In this document: one piece after another, positions 24,198 to 34,711 of the stretch
Numbering within the stretch: the stretch's first letter is position 1
Layout of the letters: every line of letters begins with the position of its first letter
Origin: JAEUPI01 sp035499355
GTDB taxonomy: Bacteria; Pseudomonadota; Gammaproteobacteria; Burkholderiales; Burkholderiaceae_C
Reading direction: 5' to 3'
NCBI GenBank assembly: GCA_035499355.1
Contig: DATJYZ010000043.1
Span: forward strand, 1-49,315
Length of the DNA stretch: 49,315 nt
Translations under genes and position numbers: made by a program
The notes under the pieces: generated by a model
What the model was told of the DNA's origin: nothing
Seen by the model: only the letters and a program-made list of their open reading frames with translations
Databases searched by the model: none

Positions 24198-24961
24198 TCG
24201 AGTGCGGCAGCCTCGAGTACGCGCATGCGCGACTGCACGCGCGCCATGGCCAACGGCTCGACGACGCCGCCTGGCGACGCATCGAAGTGATCCGCGAGTT
24301 CGCGCCGTTGCTCGAAGCGATGCGCGCCAGTGCGCTGCGGCCGTGGCTGAGCGGCATCACCGTGGACAGTTCGGTGCATCGGGTCGAAGCAAGCCTGCGT
24401 GGCCAATGGCGCGCGCTGATCGACGAGCGCGCGGCGTGGATGCCCTCGTCATGGCACGGCGCGCTGCAGTGGTGCGCGGTGCTGCCCGATCTCGCCGTGC
24501 TGCAGCACCTGGCGCGTGGCGGCGAACCGGCCGCCTGGATGCACGATGAGCCCGCCTGGCGCGAGCTGTCTGCGGCACAGCCGCCGGCGCGTGCTGCGCT
24601 GCTGCAGTCAGGGCCGTTCGCGGCGCTGGCGGCCGCCTGGGCGACACCGCAATCCCTCGGTCGTGCCTGGCGCGACGAGTGGCAGCGCCGTCTGCCGCAG
24701 CCGCTGGGTGATGACGGCGGCCTGCTGCAGCAGCTGGTGCGCGTGCTGCTGCAGCACCGCCAGGTGTTCGTCGCAGCGTCGCCGAGCGAAGGCTGGTTGC
24801 TGCGCGGCGCGCTGCGGGCCCGCTTGACCCTGTTGCTCCGTCGCGCGGCGTTGCAGCCCGCGCTCGTGTTCATCGACCTGGCGCTGTGTGCGCTCGATCT
24901 GGAACGGCTGCGCGCCGAGTTGCTGCGGCGCCTGCTGTTCCCGCGCTGGCAGGTGGCGTGA
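24194..24961 (+). CDS. atpC: V/A-type ATPase subunit C (d-like), divergent
   Basis: A 255-residue all-helical soluble protein. It starts IECGSLEYAHARLHARHGQRL, resembling the YxxaRlra start of the V-ATPase C/d (AC39) family, and has further helices with GHWR-like and LxxYFD-like spacing that I cannot align confidently. It is clearly shorter than the usual 320-350 residues, implying loss of one of the three funnel domains. Subunit C is the socket joining the central stalk to the c ring. Position between H and I supports this. The stop overlaps the atpI ATG by one base. Confidence 0.6.
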   Translation: MIECGSLEYAHARLHARHGQRLDDAAWRRIEVIREFAPLLEAMRASALRPWLSGITVDSSVHRVEASLRGQWRALIDERAAWMPSSWHGALQWCAVLPDLAVLQHLARGGEPAAWMHDEPAWRELSAAQPPARAALLQSGPFAALAAAWATPQSLGRAWRDEWQRRLPQPLGDDGGLLQQLVRVLLQHRQVFVAASPSEGWLLRGALRARLTLLLRRAALQPALVFIDLALCALDLERLRAELLRRLLFPRWQVA

Positions 24962-26802
24962 TGCTGCGCCCGCGCCCGGCCCGCTGGTTCGAGATCCTCG
25001 CCGCGCGCGACGACGCGACCCTGGTGCTCGAGGCCTTGGCGCGCACCGGGGCGGTGGAGCTCGAGGCGCGGCCCCGGGCCGGGCTGCCGGCTGCGCTCAG
25101 CGACCTGATGCCGCTGTTGGCGCAATACGCCGAGCTGTCGGCGCGCCATCACGCCTACTGGCCAAGCTCCGCGTCGTGCCGGCCGTCCACCTACCCGGAA
25201 GCACCGCTGGCCACGCTACGGCGTTGCCTGGAGACGATCCGCGCCTGGGCCCAGGACGCCGAGCCGTTGATCCAGGCGCTGCAGCGCTGCGAGGCCGAGC
25301 GGTCCGAGCTGCAACTCTGGGGTCGTGTGCTGGGCGCGCTCGACTTGCGCACGCTGGTGCCGTCCGACCTCGCTGGCGCGGGCCCTTGGGTGCGTGCGCG
25401 CCTGTTCGTGTTGCCGCCGGGCACCGCCCCCGAGCAGGCACTGCCGGCCCCTGAAGAGGGGCTCGAGACGGTGGCCGGCAGCGTCGAGATCGACGGCGCG
25501 CCCCACCTGCTGGTGGTCGGCCGCCCCGAGGCGCTGCAGTCGATGGCGCAGACGGTGACCACCTTGAAAGGCAGCGTGCACGATGTGCCGGGCTGGCTGC
25601 GTGCCGACGCGGCGGGCAATCAGGCCCATGTCGGCGAGCGCCTGGCAGCGATCGAAAAGGAAGTTGGCGGATTGCGCGCCGACCTGGCGGCGCTGCACCG
25701 CCGCCACGAGCTGCCACGCGCGCTGGGGGACGCGAACCGGCTGCAGTGGGTGATGCGCAACGTGCGCGCACTCGAGGCCAGCGAGTTGCTGTGCTGGATC
25801 ACCGGCTGGTCCAGCGATCTGCAAGGCGAAAGCCTGGAGCGCGCGCTGCACGCCGCCGGCGCGCGCGCGCTGCTGCACTTCGCCACACCCCCGGTGAACA
25901 TGCGCGCGCCGCTGCTGCTGAGCAATCCGCGCTGGGCGCGGCCGTTCGAAGTCTTCAGCCGCGCGCTGGGCATGCCGTCGTCGAGCGAGGCCGACCCGAG
26001 CCTGTTGCTGGCGATCGCGGTGCCGCTGATGTTCGGCTACATGTTCGGCGACGTCGGCCAGGGGCTGGTGATCGCGGTGGCTGCGTGGTGGCTGCGCAAG
26101 CGTTTCGTGATTGCCCGCCTGCTGATGGTCGGCGGCTTGTCGGCGTCCGCCTTCGGCCTGGTGTTCGGCAGCGTGTTCGGCGTGCACAAGGTGCTGCCCG
26201 CGCTGTGGCTGCACCCGTTGGACGCGCCGTTGACGGTGCTGCTGGTGCCGCTGGTCGGCGGCGCCGTGCTGCTGACCCTGGGCCTGGGGCTGAACGCGCT
26301 CGAGGCGTGGTGGCGCAGGCAGTGGCGGCTGTGGCTGCTGACCGACGCGGCCCTGGTGATCGTCTATCTCGGCCTGCTGGCGGCGTTCATCGAGCCGGCG
26401 GCGCTGTGGGTGGCCGCGGCCGGCGCCTTGTACTTCTGCGTCGGGCACATGGTGGCGAGCGGCCGCCTGACGGCGGGCCTCAGCGCCTTGGGCGAGTTGA
26501 TCGAGAAGACGCTGCAGATCGGGGTCAACACGCTGTCGTTCGCCCGCGTCGGCGCATTTGCGCTCGCCCATGCCGGCCTGTCGTCGGCCATCGTCGCGCT
26601 GATGGACGCTGCCGACAGCGCCCTGGTCAAGGCGCTGGTGCTGCTGGTCGGCAACGTGGTGGTGATTGTGCTGGAGGCGTTGGTGGTGTCGATCCAGACC
26701 ACGCGGCTGGTGCTGTTCGAATTCTTCACACGCTTCATGCAAGCGCAGGGACGGGCTTTCCAGCCGTTGCCCGCTCCGCCATCCATCCACCAGGAGAACT
26801 AG
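24961..26802 (+). CDS. atpI: V/A-type ATPase subunit I (a)
   Basis: A 613-residue protein. The N-terminal half (about 1-330) is soluble and forms the stator arm that binds the peripheral stalks; the C-terminal half has about seven hydrophobic helices forming the proton half-channels next to the c ring. Diagnostic motifs are PTxx-type PVNMRAPLLLSNP before the membrane part, VPLMFGYMFGDVGQGLV (about 356), GFVFGSVFG-like LVFGSVFG, and NTLSFARVGAFALAHAGLS (about 522). The start is the ATG at 24961. The membrane half is well conserved while the arm is divergent, as usual. Confidence 0.92.
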   Translation: MLRPRPARWFEILAARDDATLVLEALARTGAVELEARPRAGLPAALSDLMPLLAQYAELSARHHAYWPSSASCRPSTYPEAPLATLRRCLETIRAWAQDAEPLIQALQRCEAERSELQLWGRVLGALDLRTLVPSDLAGAGPWVRARLFVLPPGTAPEQALPAPEEGLETVAGSVEIDGAPHLLVVGRPEALQSMAQTVTTLKGSVHDVPGWLRADAAGNQAHVGERLAAIEKEVGGLRADLAALHRRHELPRALGDANRLQWVMRNVRALEASELLCWITGWSSDLQGESLERALHAAGARALLHFATPPVNMRAPLLLSNPRWARPFEVFSRALGMPSSSEADPSLLLAIAVPLMFGYMFGDVGQGLVIAVAAWWLRKRFVIARLLMVGGLSASAFGLVFGSVFGVHKVLPALWLHPLDAPLTVLLVPLVGGAVLLTLGLGLNALEAWWRRQWRLWLLTDAALVIVYLGLLAAFIEPAALWVAAAGALYFCVGHMVASGRLTAGLSALGELIEKTLQIGVNTLSFARVGAFALAHAGLSSAIVALMDAADSALVKALVLLVGNVVVIVLEALVVSIQTTRLVLFEFFTRFMQAQGRAFQPLPAPPSIHQEN

Positions 26803-27156
26803 ATGAACAAGACGCCGGGCGTTCCGGTCGCGTTGATCGTGATGACGCTGCTGCTCGGGCTCGGCTCGACGGCCTTGCTGCTGTGGACGCCGCACGCGTG
26901 GGCGGCCGCCGACACCGCGGCCGCGGCCAAGGCTGGCGTCGACGGCAGCTGGATCTTCATCGGTGCTGCGCTGGCCACCGGGCTGTCATCGCTGGGCGCC
27001 GGTTTTGCGGTGGCCAAGGTCGGTACCGCGGCAGTCGGCGCGCTGGCGGAACGGCCCGAGCTGTTCGGCCGCCTGCTGATCCTGATCGGCCTCGCCGAGG
27101 GGATCGCGATCTACGGCCTGATCGTCTCGATCCTGATCCTCAATCGGCTCGGGTGA
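26803..27156 (+). CDS. atpK: V/A-type ATPase subunit K (c, proteolipid)
   Basis: A 117-residue proteolipid. A first hydrophobic segment ending HAWAAAD looks like a cleavable signal peptide or a third helix; the last 70 residues form one helical hairpin (WIFIGAALATGLSSLGAGFAVA and LLILIGLAEGIAIYGLIVSI). The glutamate in LAEGIAIYG is the ion carrier. The Gln/Thr ligands that mark sodium-binding c subunits are absent from the first helix, so proton coupling is more likely. A single hairpin, not a fused double one, is present. An AGGAG site precedes the ATG. The 82-base gap after it holds a hairpin repeat. Confidence 0.92.
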   Translation: MNKTPGVPVALIVMTLLLGLGSTALLLWTPHAWAAADTAAAAKAGVDGSWIFIGAALATGLSSLGAGFAVAKVGTAAVGALAERPELFGRLLILIGLAEGIAIYGLIVSILILNRLG

Positions 27157-27168
27157 TGAGCACCGCAC

Positions 27169-27226
27169 GGCCGTTGCGAAGGTGCTCGCTCCCCTTCGGG
27201 GGGGCGGCCCGCAGGGCCAAGGGGGC
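27169..27226 (+). repeat. 58-bp intergenic hairpin repeat, copy B (atpK/atpF)
   Basis: Lies 12 bases after the atpK stop and 12 bases before the atpF start codon. It aligns end to end with 14759-14816 (50/58 identical). Stem-loops are CCCC-TTC-GGGG (from 27191) and GCCC-GCA-GGGC at 27207-27217; the second keeps the same stem as copy A with a changed loop. Confidence 0.7.
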
Positions 27227-27238
27227 AAGAGGGCTCAC

Positions 27239-27535
27239 ATGAGCGCACCCATCTACCTGGGCGACGAGGTCAGCGCAGCCGGCTATCGGCTCGCGGGTGC
27301 GCTGGTGCGCACGCCGCGCCTCGGCGAGGAGTCGGCGGCGTTGCTGTGGGCCTGTTCGCTGGCGCCGCTGGTGCTCGTCTCGGCGGCTGTGGCGGCGGGT
27401 ATCGACGAGGGGGTGATGCGCGAGCGGCTGTCGGCGTTGGCGCCGCTGGTGCTGATCGTGCCCGACGCGCAGGGTGTGACACCGCTGCCCGACCTGGCCG
27501 CCCGGCTGCGCGGCCAACTGGGGCTCGAGGCATGA
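27239..27535 (+). CDS. atpF: V/A-type ATPase subunit F
   Basis: A 98-residue Rossmann-like protein: IYLGDEVSAAGYRLAGALV is the family opening (GDxxTxxGFRLAG), followed by ALVLVSAAVAAGI-type strand and PLVLIVPDAQG. Subunit F sits in the central rotor next to D. The ATG at 27239 is chosen; an in-frame start at 27182 falls inside the repeat. The stop overlaps atpE (ATGA). Confidence 0.85.
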   Translation: MSAPIYLGDEVSAAGYRLAGALVRTPRLGEESAALLWACSLAPLVLVSAAVAAGIDEGVMRERLSALAPLVLIVPDAQGVTPLPDLAARLRGQLGLEA

Positions 27536-28167
27536 CGACGCTGACGATCGACGCGGCGATGCGCATCGAGCAGCCAAAACGCGCGTTGCTCGAGCTGATC
27601 GAGAACGACCGCGCGCGGCAATGCGCGCAGATCCTCGGCGAGGCGCACGGCCGCGCCGCGGTCACCCGCGGGCAGGCGCACGCACAGGCGCGCATGCGCA
27701 TGCGCCAGGCGTTCGACGAGCAGCGCCAGCGGCGACGCGAGCAGCTCGCCGCCGCGCAGGCACGGCTGGCCACCCATCGCCGGCTGCACCAGCAGCAGCG
27801 CACCGCGGCGTTGTTGCGTCTGGCCTGGCAGCACCTGCCGGGGGAACTGCGCGCGCTGTGGCAGCAAGGCGGCGCCCGCTCGGCGTGGGTGACGCAGCTG
27901 CTCGCAGCCGCGCAGGCGCGCTTGCCGCGCGGCGCCTGGCACATCGTGCATGCGCCCGATTGGCCAGCGGCAGAACGCGAGGCCTTCGTGCAGCGCCTGG
28001 CCGCCGAGTCCGGCGTGACGCCGCGCTTCGAGGCCGATGCCGGGGTCGGCGCCGGGCTGAAGATCGTCTGCAACGGCAACATCATCGACGGCACGCTCGA
28101 CGGCTTGCTGGCCGACCGTGCCGAGCTCGAGGCGCGCCTGCTGCGCCGCCTGGAGTCGGCGCGATGA
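27532..28167 (+). CDS. atpE: V/A-type ATPase subunit E
   Basis: A 211-residue peripheral-stalk subunit. Residues 10-95 form a long Gln/Arg/Ala-rich helix (EQPKRALLELIENDRARQCA through RRREQLAAAQARLATHR), and the C-terminal globular part ends with GAGLKIVCNGNIIDGTLDGL, the family's final strand-turn block. It pairs with the small H subunit as the stator. Start ATG 27532 overlaps atpF by four bases. Confidence 0.83.
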   Translation: MTTLTIDAAMRIEQPKRALLELIENDRARQCAQILGEAHGRAAVTRGQAHAQARMRMRQAFDEQRQRRREQLAAAQARLATHRRLHQQQRTAALLRLAWQHLPGELRALWQQGGARSAWVTQLLAAAQARLPRGAWHIVHAPDWPAAEREAFVQRLAAESGVTPRFEADAGVGAGLKIVCNGNIIDGTLDGLLADRAELEARLLRRLESAR

Positions 28168-28195
28168 GCCGGCGCGTGACTTCTTGGAGTCCGCG

Positions 28196-29954
<1,759 letters not shown>

Positions 29955-29971
<17 letters not shown>

Positions 29972-31331
29972 AGACGCCGCCACGCGGCTGGAGGGGCCGC
30001 TGCTGTTCTTGCGGCGCACGCTCGACGTCGGCCTGGCCGACGCGGTGGCGGTGCGCGGGCGCGACGGCCACGCGCGGCTCGGGCGCATCGTGGCGATCGA
30101 CGAGCAATTCATGACGATCGAGGTGCTCGAGTCCACCGCCGGGCTGTCGCTCGAAGGCACCGTGGTGCGCTTTCTCGGCGAGCCGCTGAACTTCGGCCTC
30201 GGGCCCGGCATCCTCGGCCGCGTCTTCAACGGCGTGGGCCAGGTCATCGACGGCGGGCCACCGGTGGCGGCGCACCGCAGCGTGCCGATCGAGGGCTTGC
30301 CGCTGAACCCGGTGGCGCGCGCGATGCCGCGCGACTTCATCGAGACCGGCATCACGACGCTGGACCTGATGAACAGCCTGGTGCGTGGGCAGAAGCTGCC
30401 GCTGTTCTCCGGCGGCGGCCTGCCGCACGACCGGCTGGCGGTGGAGATCGCCGGTCACGCGCGCTTGCGGCACGGCACCGGCGGCGACTTCGTGATCGTC
30501 TTCGCCGGCATCGGCGTGCCCTACGACAGCGCGGAGTTCTTCCGCCGCAGCCTCGAGAAGAGCGGCGCGCTGGAGCGCACCGCGCTGTTCCTCAACCTGG
30601 CCAGCGACTCGAGCACGCAGCGCCTGCTGACGCCTCGATTCGCATTGAGCGCAGCCGAATACCTGGCCTTCGTCGAAGGCAAGCACGTGCTGGTGATCCT
30701 CACTGACATGACCAACTACTGCGAGGCGCTGCGCGAGGTGTCGTCGAGCAAGGGTGAGATTCCCAGCCGCAAAGGCTTTCCGGGCTACATGTACTCCGAC
30801 CTCGCGACGCTGTTCGAGCGCGCCGGCTGCCTGCGCGGCTCGGTGGGCACGCTGACCCAGCTGTCGATCCTGACGATGCCGGCCGACGACATCGGCCACC
30901 CGATCCCCGACCTTACCGGCTACATCACCGAAGGGCAGATCGTGCTGTCGCGCGACCTCGACCGGCGCGGCATCTACCCGCCGGTGAATGTGCTGCCCAG
31001 CCTGTCGCGGCTGATGAAGGACGGCACCGGCGGCAAGTACACCCACCCCGACCATCCGGCGCTGGCCAGCCAGTTGTACGCCGCCTACGCCCGCGCGGCG
31101 CAGGCGCGCGTGCTGGCCAGCGTGGTGGGCCAGGAGGGGCTGGCCGACACCGACCGCAAGTACCTGCAGTTCGGCACGGCGTTCGAAGCCCAACTGGTCA
31201 GCCAGACCGAAGCGCGCACGCTGGAGCAGAGCATGGCGCTGGGCTGGTCGCTGCTGGCCGACTTGCCGGCCACCGAGCTGACGCGTCTGTCCGACGCGCA
31301 GATCGCTGCGCACATCAAGGGGGCACCATGA
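29955..31331 (+). CDS. atpB: V/A-type ATPase subunit B
   Basis: A 458-residue non-catalytic head subunit. It lacks a P-loop; the matching region reads LFSGGGLPHDRLAVEIAGHA, as in the B family. Other blocks are FVIVFAGIGVPYDSAEFFR, HVLVILTDMTNYCEALREVS and the SRKGFPGYMYSDLATLFERAG segment. It alternates with A in the head and overlaps atpA by 17 bases and atpD by four. Confidence 0.96.
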
Positions 31332-31939
31332 CCGACGCCAGCGCGACGCGCAGCGCCGTCATCGAGCTGAAGGACGAGCGCCGTGCGATGCACGAGGGTT
31401 ATGTGTTCCTCGACGAGAAGTGCCTGTTGCTGGCCGGCGAGATCCTGCGCGAGCTGGCGCACCACGGCCAGCTTCAACGCGACTTCCTGAAGTTGCACGA
31501 CGACGCGTTGACCGCGCTGCGTCTGGCTGTGACGCGCCACGGGCTGCATGGCCTGCAGATCTATCCGCCGGCCGATCTGTCGCCGGCGCGGGTGCTGGCC
31601 AAGGGCCGCTCGCTGATGGGCGTGCGCCTGCAGGAGGCGGCGCTCGAAAGCGGTGACGCGCCGGCCGATTCCGCAGTGGAGCGTTCTCCCGAGGCCGAGG
31701 CTTGCCGCCGCGCCTTCGCTGCGGTGCTGGCCGCGGCGGCCTCCGTCGCCGCGGTCTCCGGCAATCTGGAGCGCCTGTCGCTCGAATACCGGCGCGCGGT
31801 GCGCCGCGCTCGCGCGCTGCAGGACGTGATGCTGCCCGAGCTGGACCGGACGATCTACGAGATCGACAGTCGGCTCGAAGAACTCGAACGCGAAGACGCG
31901 ATCTGGATGCGGCGGGGAGCCAGCCGGGACACGCCATGA
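31328..31939 (+). CDS. atpD: V/A-type ATPase subunit D
   Basis: A 203-residue rotor shaft. It has two long helices, residues 8-70 (AVIELKDERRAMHEGYVFLD-EKCLLL) and 125-195 (RRAFAAVLAAAA...RRARALQDVMLPELDRTIYEI), with a short central region, the antiparallel coiled coil of subunit D. LPELDRTI is the family's most conserved block. Start ATG overlaps the atpB stop and its own stop overlaps the nickel transporter start. Confidence 0.9.
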   Translation: MTDASATRSAVIELKDERRAMHEGYVFLDEKCLLLAGEILRELAHHGQLQRDFLKLHDDALTALRLAVTRHGLHGLQIYPPADLSPARVLAKGRSLMGVRLQEAALESGDAPADSAVERSPEAEACRRAFAAVLAAAASVAAVSGNLERLSLEYRRAVRRARALQDVMLPELDRTIYEIDSRLEELEREDAIWMRRGASRDTP

Positions 31940-32655
31940 CGACGCTGTCGATTCTCTTCGTCGGCCTGCTGCTGGGCATGCAGCACGCCACCGAGGCCGA
32001 TCACCTGGCGGCCGTGGCGTCGCTGGCCACGCAACAGACCTCGCTGGCCCGCACGCTGCGGCTGGGCGTGGCCTGGGGCGTGGGCCACGCGCTGACGCTG
32101 ATGCTCTTTGCCGGCGTGGTGCTGGTCCTGGGGCGGGTGATCTCACCCGACCTCGAGCGCACGCTGGAGACCGCGGTGGGCGTCATGCTGGTCGGGCTCG
32201 GCGGCGACGTGCTGCGCCGGCTGCTGCGCGATCGGATTCACTTTCACGTTCATCATCACGCGCCGGCAACCCGCCACGTCCATGCCCACAGCCACCGCGG
32301 CGAGGGGCCGCATGCCGGCTCGGCCCATTCACACGAGCATGCCGAGCGACTGCCGATGCGGGCGCTGGCGGTGGGCACGATGCATGGGCTGGCGGGCTCG
32401 GCCGCGCTGGTCGTGTTGAGCCTGCGGGCCGTGCCGTCGGTGACGCTCGGGCTCAGCTACATCGCCTTGTTCGGAGTCGGATCGATGATTGGCATGGCGC
32501 TTCTCTCGGTGGCGATTGCCGTGCCGTTGCGGGCCACTGCCGCGCGCCTGACGCGTCTGCATCGATGGCTCACCGCGTCGGTGGGTGTCTTCAGTTGTTC
32601 GCTCGGCCTGTGGGTGATCTGGGGATCCGGGCTGTCGCAGGTCTGGCTCGCCTGA
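31936..32655 (+). CDS. Nickel/cobalt transporter (HX4DH type)
   Basis: A 239-residue protein with about six hydrophobic helices. The first helix has GMQHATEADHLAAV, which fits the H-X4-D-H nickel/cobalt signature. A cytoplasmic or periplasmic loop at about 95-135 is His-rich (FHVHHHAPATRHVHAHSH then SAHSHEHAE), and GTMHGLAGSAALVV follows. It is the last gene of the ATPase operon, started by an ATG that overlaps the atpD stop. Nickel import would serve the hydrogenase upstream; cobalt or export cannot be excluded. Confidence 0.8.
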   Translation: MTTLSILFVGLLLGMQHATEADHLAAVASLATQQTSLARTLRLGVAWGVGHALTLMLFAGVVLVLGRVISPDLERTLETAVGVMLVGLGGDVLRRLLRDRIHFHVHHHAPATRHVHAHSHRGEGPHAGSAHSHEHAERLPMRALAVGTMHGLAGSAALVVLSLRAVPSVTLGLSYIALFGVGSMIGMALLSVAIAVPLRATAARLTRLHRWLTASVGVFSCSLGLWVIWGSGLSQVWLA

Positions 32656-32702
32656 GGCGCGGCGCCTGTGCGGGGTGTGCCACCCGCCGCGCCGCGTGCG
32701 CC

Positions 32703-33059
32703 CTATCGCGCGGTGGTCGGGTCGATCACGGTGGCCACGCGCGAGATGCGGTTGGCCGGAAAGCCGCCGGCCGCCGCGTGCCTGCGGATCGCGTCTTCGC
32801 TGTCCGCACGGTACACGCAGTAGATCTTGTCGCCGGTCACGTAGCTCTCGACCCACTGGATGCCGGGCCCCATCGTCGCGAGCACGCTGTTGGACTTGCG
32901 CGCGATCGCCTGCAGGTCGGCGGGGCTGAGCTTGCCGGCTCCGGGCAGGTCGCGCTCGATCACGTACTGCTCGAGCGGCGCGTCTTTGGCCGCGGTCTGC
33001 GCGAAGGCGCCTGCCGCGAGCAGCAGAGCGGCGGCGAGGGTGACGATGCGATGGTTCAT
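32703..33059 (-). CDS. Exported DUF4242 protein
   Basis: A 118-residue protein. A signal peptide (residues 1-20, ending AFA) is followed by one DUF4242 domain: YVIERDLPGAGKLSPADL, WVESYVTGDKIYCVYRA and GGFPANRISRV. The domain is a small ferredoxin-like alpha/beta unit with no settled function. It is about half identical to the cytoplasmic paralogue directly upstream (33118-33402), so the pair arose by tandem duplication plus gain of a signal peptide. AGGAG precedes the start. Confidence 0.82.
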   Translation of the reverse strand: MNHRIVTLAAALLLAAGAFAQTAAKDAPLEQYVIERDLPGAGKLSPADLQAIARKSNSVLATMGPGIQWVESYVTGDKIYCVYRADSEDAIRRHAAAGGFPANRISRVATVIDPTTAR

Positions 33060-33117
33060 GACGATCTCCTGGGTTGCATGAAAGAGGGGGGCGGTCGGCG
33101 CCGTGTCGTGCGGCCGC

Positions 33118-33402
33118 TCAAGCGGCCAGCGGCTCGGCGGTGAGCGGGTCGATCACCGAGTGCACGCGGGCCACACTGTTGGCGGGGAAGCCGCCCTGGC
33201 GGGCGTGCGCGCGCACGGTCTCTTCGTCGGGCGCCAGGTAGACGCAGTAGATCTTGTGGTCGGTGACGAAGCTGTGCAGCCACTGGATCTTCGGACCCAT
33301 GTCCTGCAGCACGCTGCACGACTTCTGCGCAATGGCTCGCAGCTCCTGCGGCGGCAATTTGCCGGCGCCTGGGATCTCGCGCTCGATGACGAACTTGGGC
33401 AT
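33118..33402 (-). CDS. Cytoplasmic DUF4242 protein
   Basis: A 94-residue protein of one DUF4242 domain without signal peptide: FVIEREIPGAGKLPPQEL, WLHSFVTDHKIYCVYLAPDE and GGFPANSVARVHSVIDPLTA. A strong AGGAGG site precedes the ATG, suggesting high expression. It lies 148 bases downstream of the hydrolase/LuxR gene and 58 bases upstream of its exported paralogue, all on the minus strand. Confidence 0.82.
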   Translation of the reverse strand: MPKFVIEREIPGAGKLPPQELRAIAQKSCSVLQDMGPKIQWLHSFVTDHKIYCVYLAPDEETVRAHARQGGFPANSVARVHSVIDPLTAEPLAA

Positions 33403-33550
33403 GACGGTCCTCCTGGTTCGAGCGCGGCACGATTGCCGCGCTCGAGGGCAGTCTGCGCAGCGCGCGGCGCCGCGTCTTGAGGCCGATGTCCGGCCCGCGG
33501 TGCCGCAGCGGGTGCACTGCGGGACAAAAGTCCCGGCGCCGGCCGGCGGA

Positions 33551-34639
33551 CTAGGGGGGCGGTGGGCGGCGCCGACTGCCGGCGAGGCCGGCGTCGCGCG
33601 CCAGCACGATGGCCTGGTAGCGGTGCGCGACGCCGATCTTGTCGAACACGCGCGTCACGTGGTTGCGCACCGTCTTCTCCGACATCATGAGCTCGCTGGC
33701 GATCTCGGCGTTGTCGAGACCGCGTGCGATGCCTTCGAGCACCTGGCGCTCGCGCTCGGTGAGCGCGCCGAGCTTGTCCTCGATGCCGTCGTGCGCGCCC
33801 GGCGTGTGCAGGAAAGCGCGCGCCTCCTCGACCAGCCGCGCCCACGCCGGCTCGTCGGGCAGCAGCATGTGGTTGGGGCTGTCGAGCTCGACGAAGCGCG
33901 CGTTCGGGATCAGGCCCGCGATGCGGCGCCCTTCTTCTACATGCGCCGCCTTGTCCTTGTTGGCGTGTATCACCAGCGTCGGGCATTTGACGTGCCGCGC
34001 AGCTTCCTGCACGTCGGTGCGGAAAGCCGCCTCGAAGAACCGCACGGCGTCGTCGGAAGACACCGCGCGGCAGTGCAGCTCGTTCCAGGTGCGCTGGTGC
34101 TCGACGCCGCCGCCGGGCTGGAACACCGTCGCCCACACCTGCATGAACTCGGGATGGTCGGTGCCCCAACCGAGCCGCGCCAGGTCGACGAACCACTGCG
34201 CCTTGGGCGCCTCGTTCGGCAACTCGGGCCGCATGAAGTTGCCGCGCGCGTAGGTGCCGTACAGCAACATGTGGCTCACGCGCTCGGGATGGCGCGCCGC
34301 GTAGTGAATCGCGATCGGCCCGCCCTGGCAGATGCCGAGCAGCGGAAAGCGCTCGAACCCGGCGGCATCGACCACGGTGCCGAAGTCGCGCGCCCAGGTG
34401 TCGAACGACGCGTTGTTGAAAGAGCGGTCCGACAGCCCTGTGCCGCGCAGGTCATAACGCAGCAGCGTGTAGTCGCGCGAGAAGTGCTCGAGCCAGGGCC
34501 GCCAAGCGAGGTTATGCCACTGGTACTCGAGGTGATTGAGCCAGGTGCCCGACATCACGAGCGGCGGGCCGTGCCCGGACAGCGCGTAGGCGATGCGCGC
34601 GCCATCTGGGCAGGTGCAGAAGCGGATTTCCTGGTGCAC
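33551..34639 (-). CDS. Alpha/beta hydrolase fused to a LuxR-type HTH domain
   Basis: A 362-residue fusion. Residues 1-280 are an alpha/beta hydrolase with nucleophile elbow GICQGG at 102-107, so the nucleophile is Cys104 instead of serine; the likely acid is in HANKDKAAH and the histidine in DSPNHMLL. Residues 295-355 form a LuxR/GerE helix-turn-helix (LTERERQVLEGIARGLDNAE, SEKTVRNHVTRVFDKIGV). It is probably a transcription factor that senses a small ester or lactone-like ligand through the hydrolase fold, with or without turnover. The DUF4242 pair downstream is the obvious target. The tail is GSRRRPPPP. Confidence 0.87.
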   Translation of the reverse strand: MHQEIRFCTCPDGARIAYALSGHGPPLVMSGTWLNHLEYQWHNLAWRPWLEHFSRDYTLLRYDLRGTGLSDRSFNNASFDTWARDFGTVVDAAGFERFPLLGICQGGPIAIHYAARHPERVSHMLLYGTYARGNFMRPELPNEAPKAQWFVDLARLGWGTDHPEFMQVWATVFQPGGGVEHQRTWNELHCRAVSSDDAVRFFEAAFRTDVQEAARHVKCPTLVIHANKDKAAHVEEGRRIAGLIPNARFVELDSPNHMLLPDEPAWARLVEEARAFLHTPGAHDGIEDKLGALTERERQVLEGIARGLDNAEIASELMMSEKTVRNHVTRVFDKIGVAHRYQAIVLARDAGLAGSRRRPPPP

Positions 34640-34711
34640 GGCCCTCCCGCGGGAAGTCGTGCGCGCATCGTACGCTTGCGCGGCGGGCGTGGAGCCGCCC
34701 CGGGCCCTGGC

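Noticed and set aside
33551..34639. Classical acyl-homoserine-lactone LuxR regulator.
   Set aside because: The N-terminal domain is an alpha/beta hydrolase, not an autoinducer-binding domain, and no luxI gene is near.
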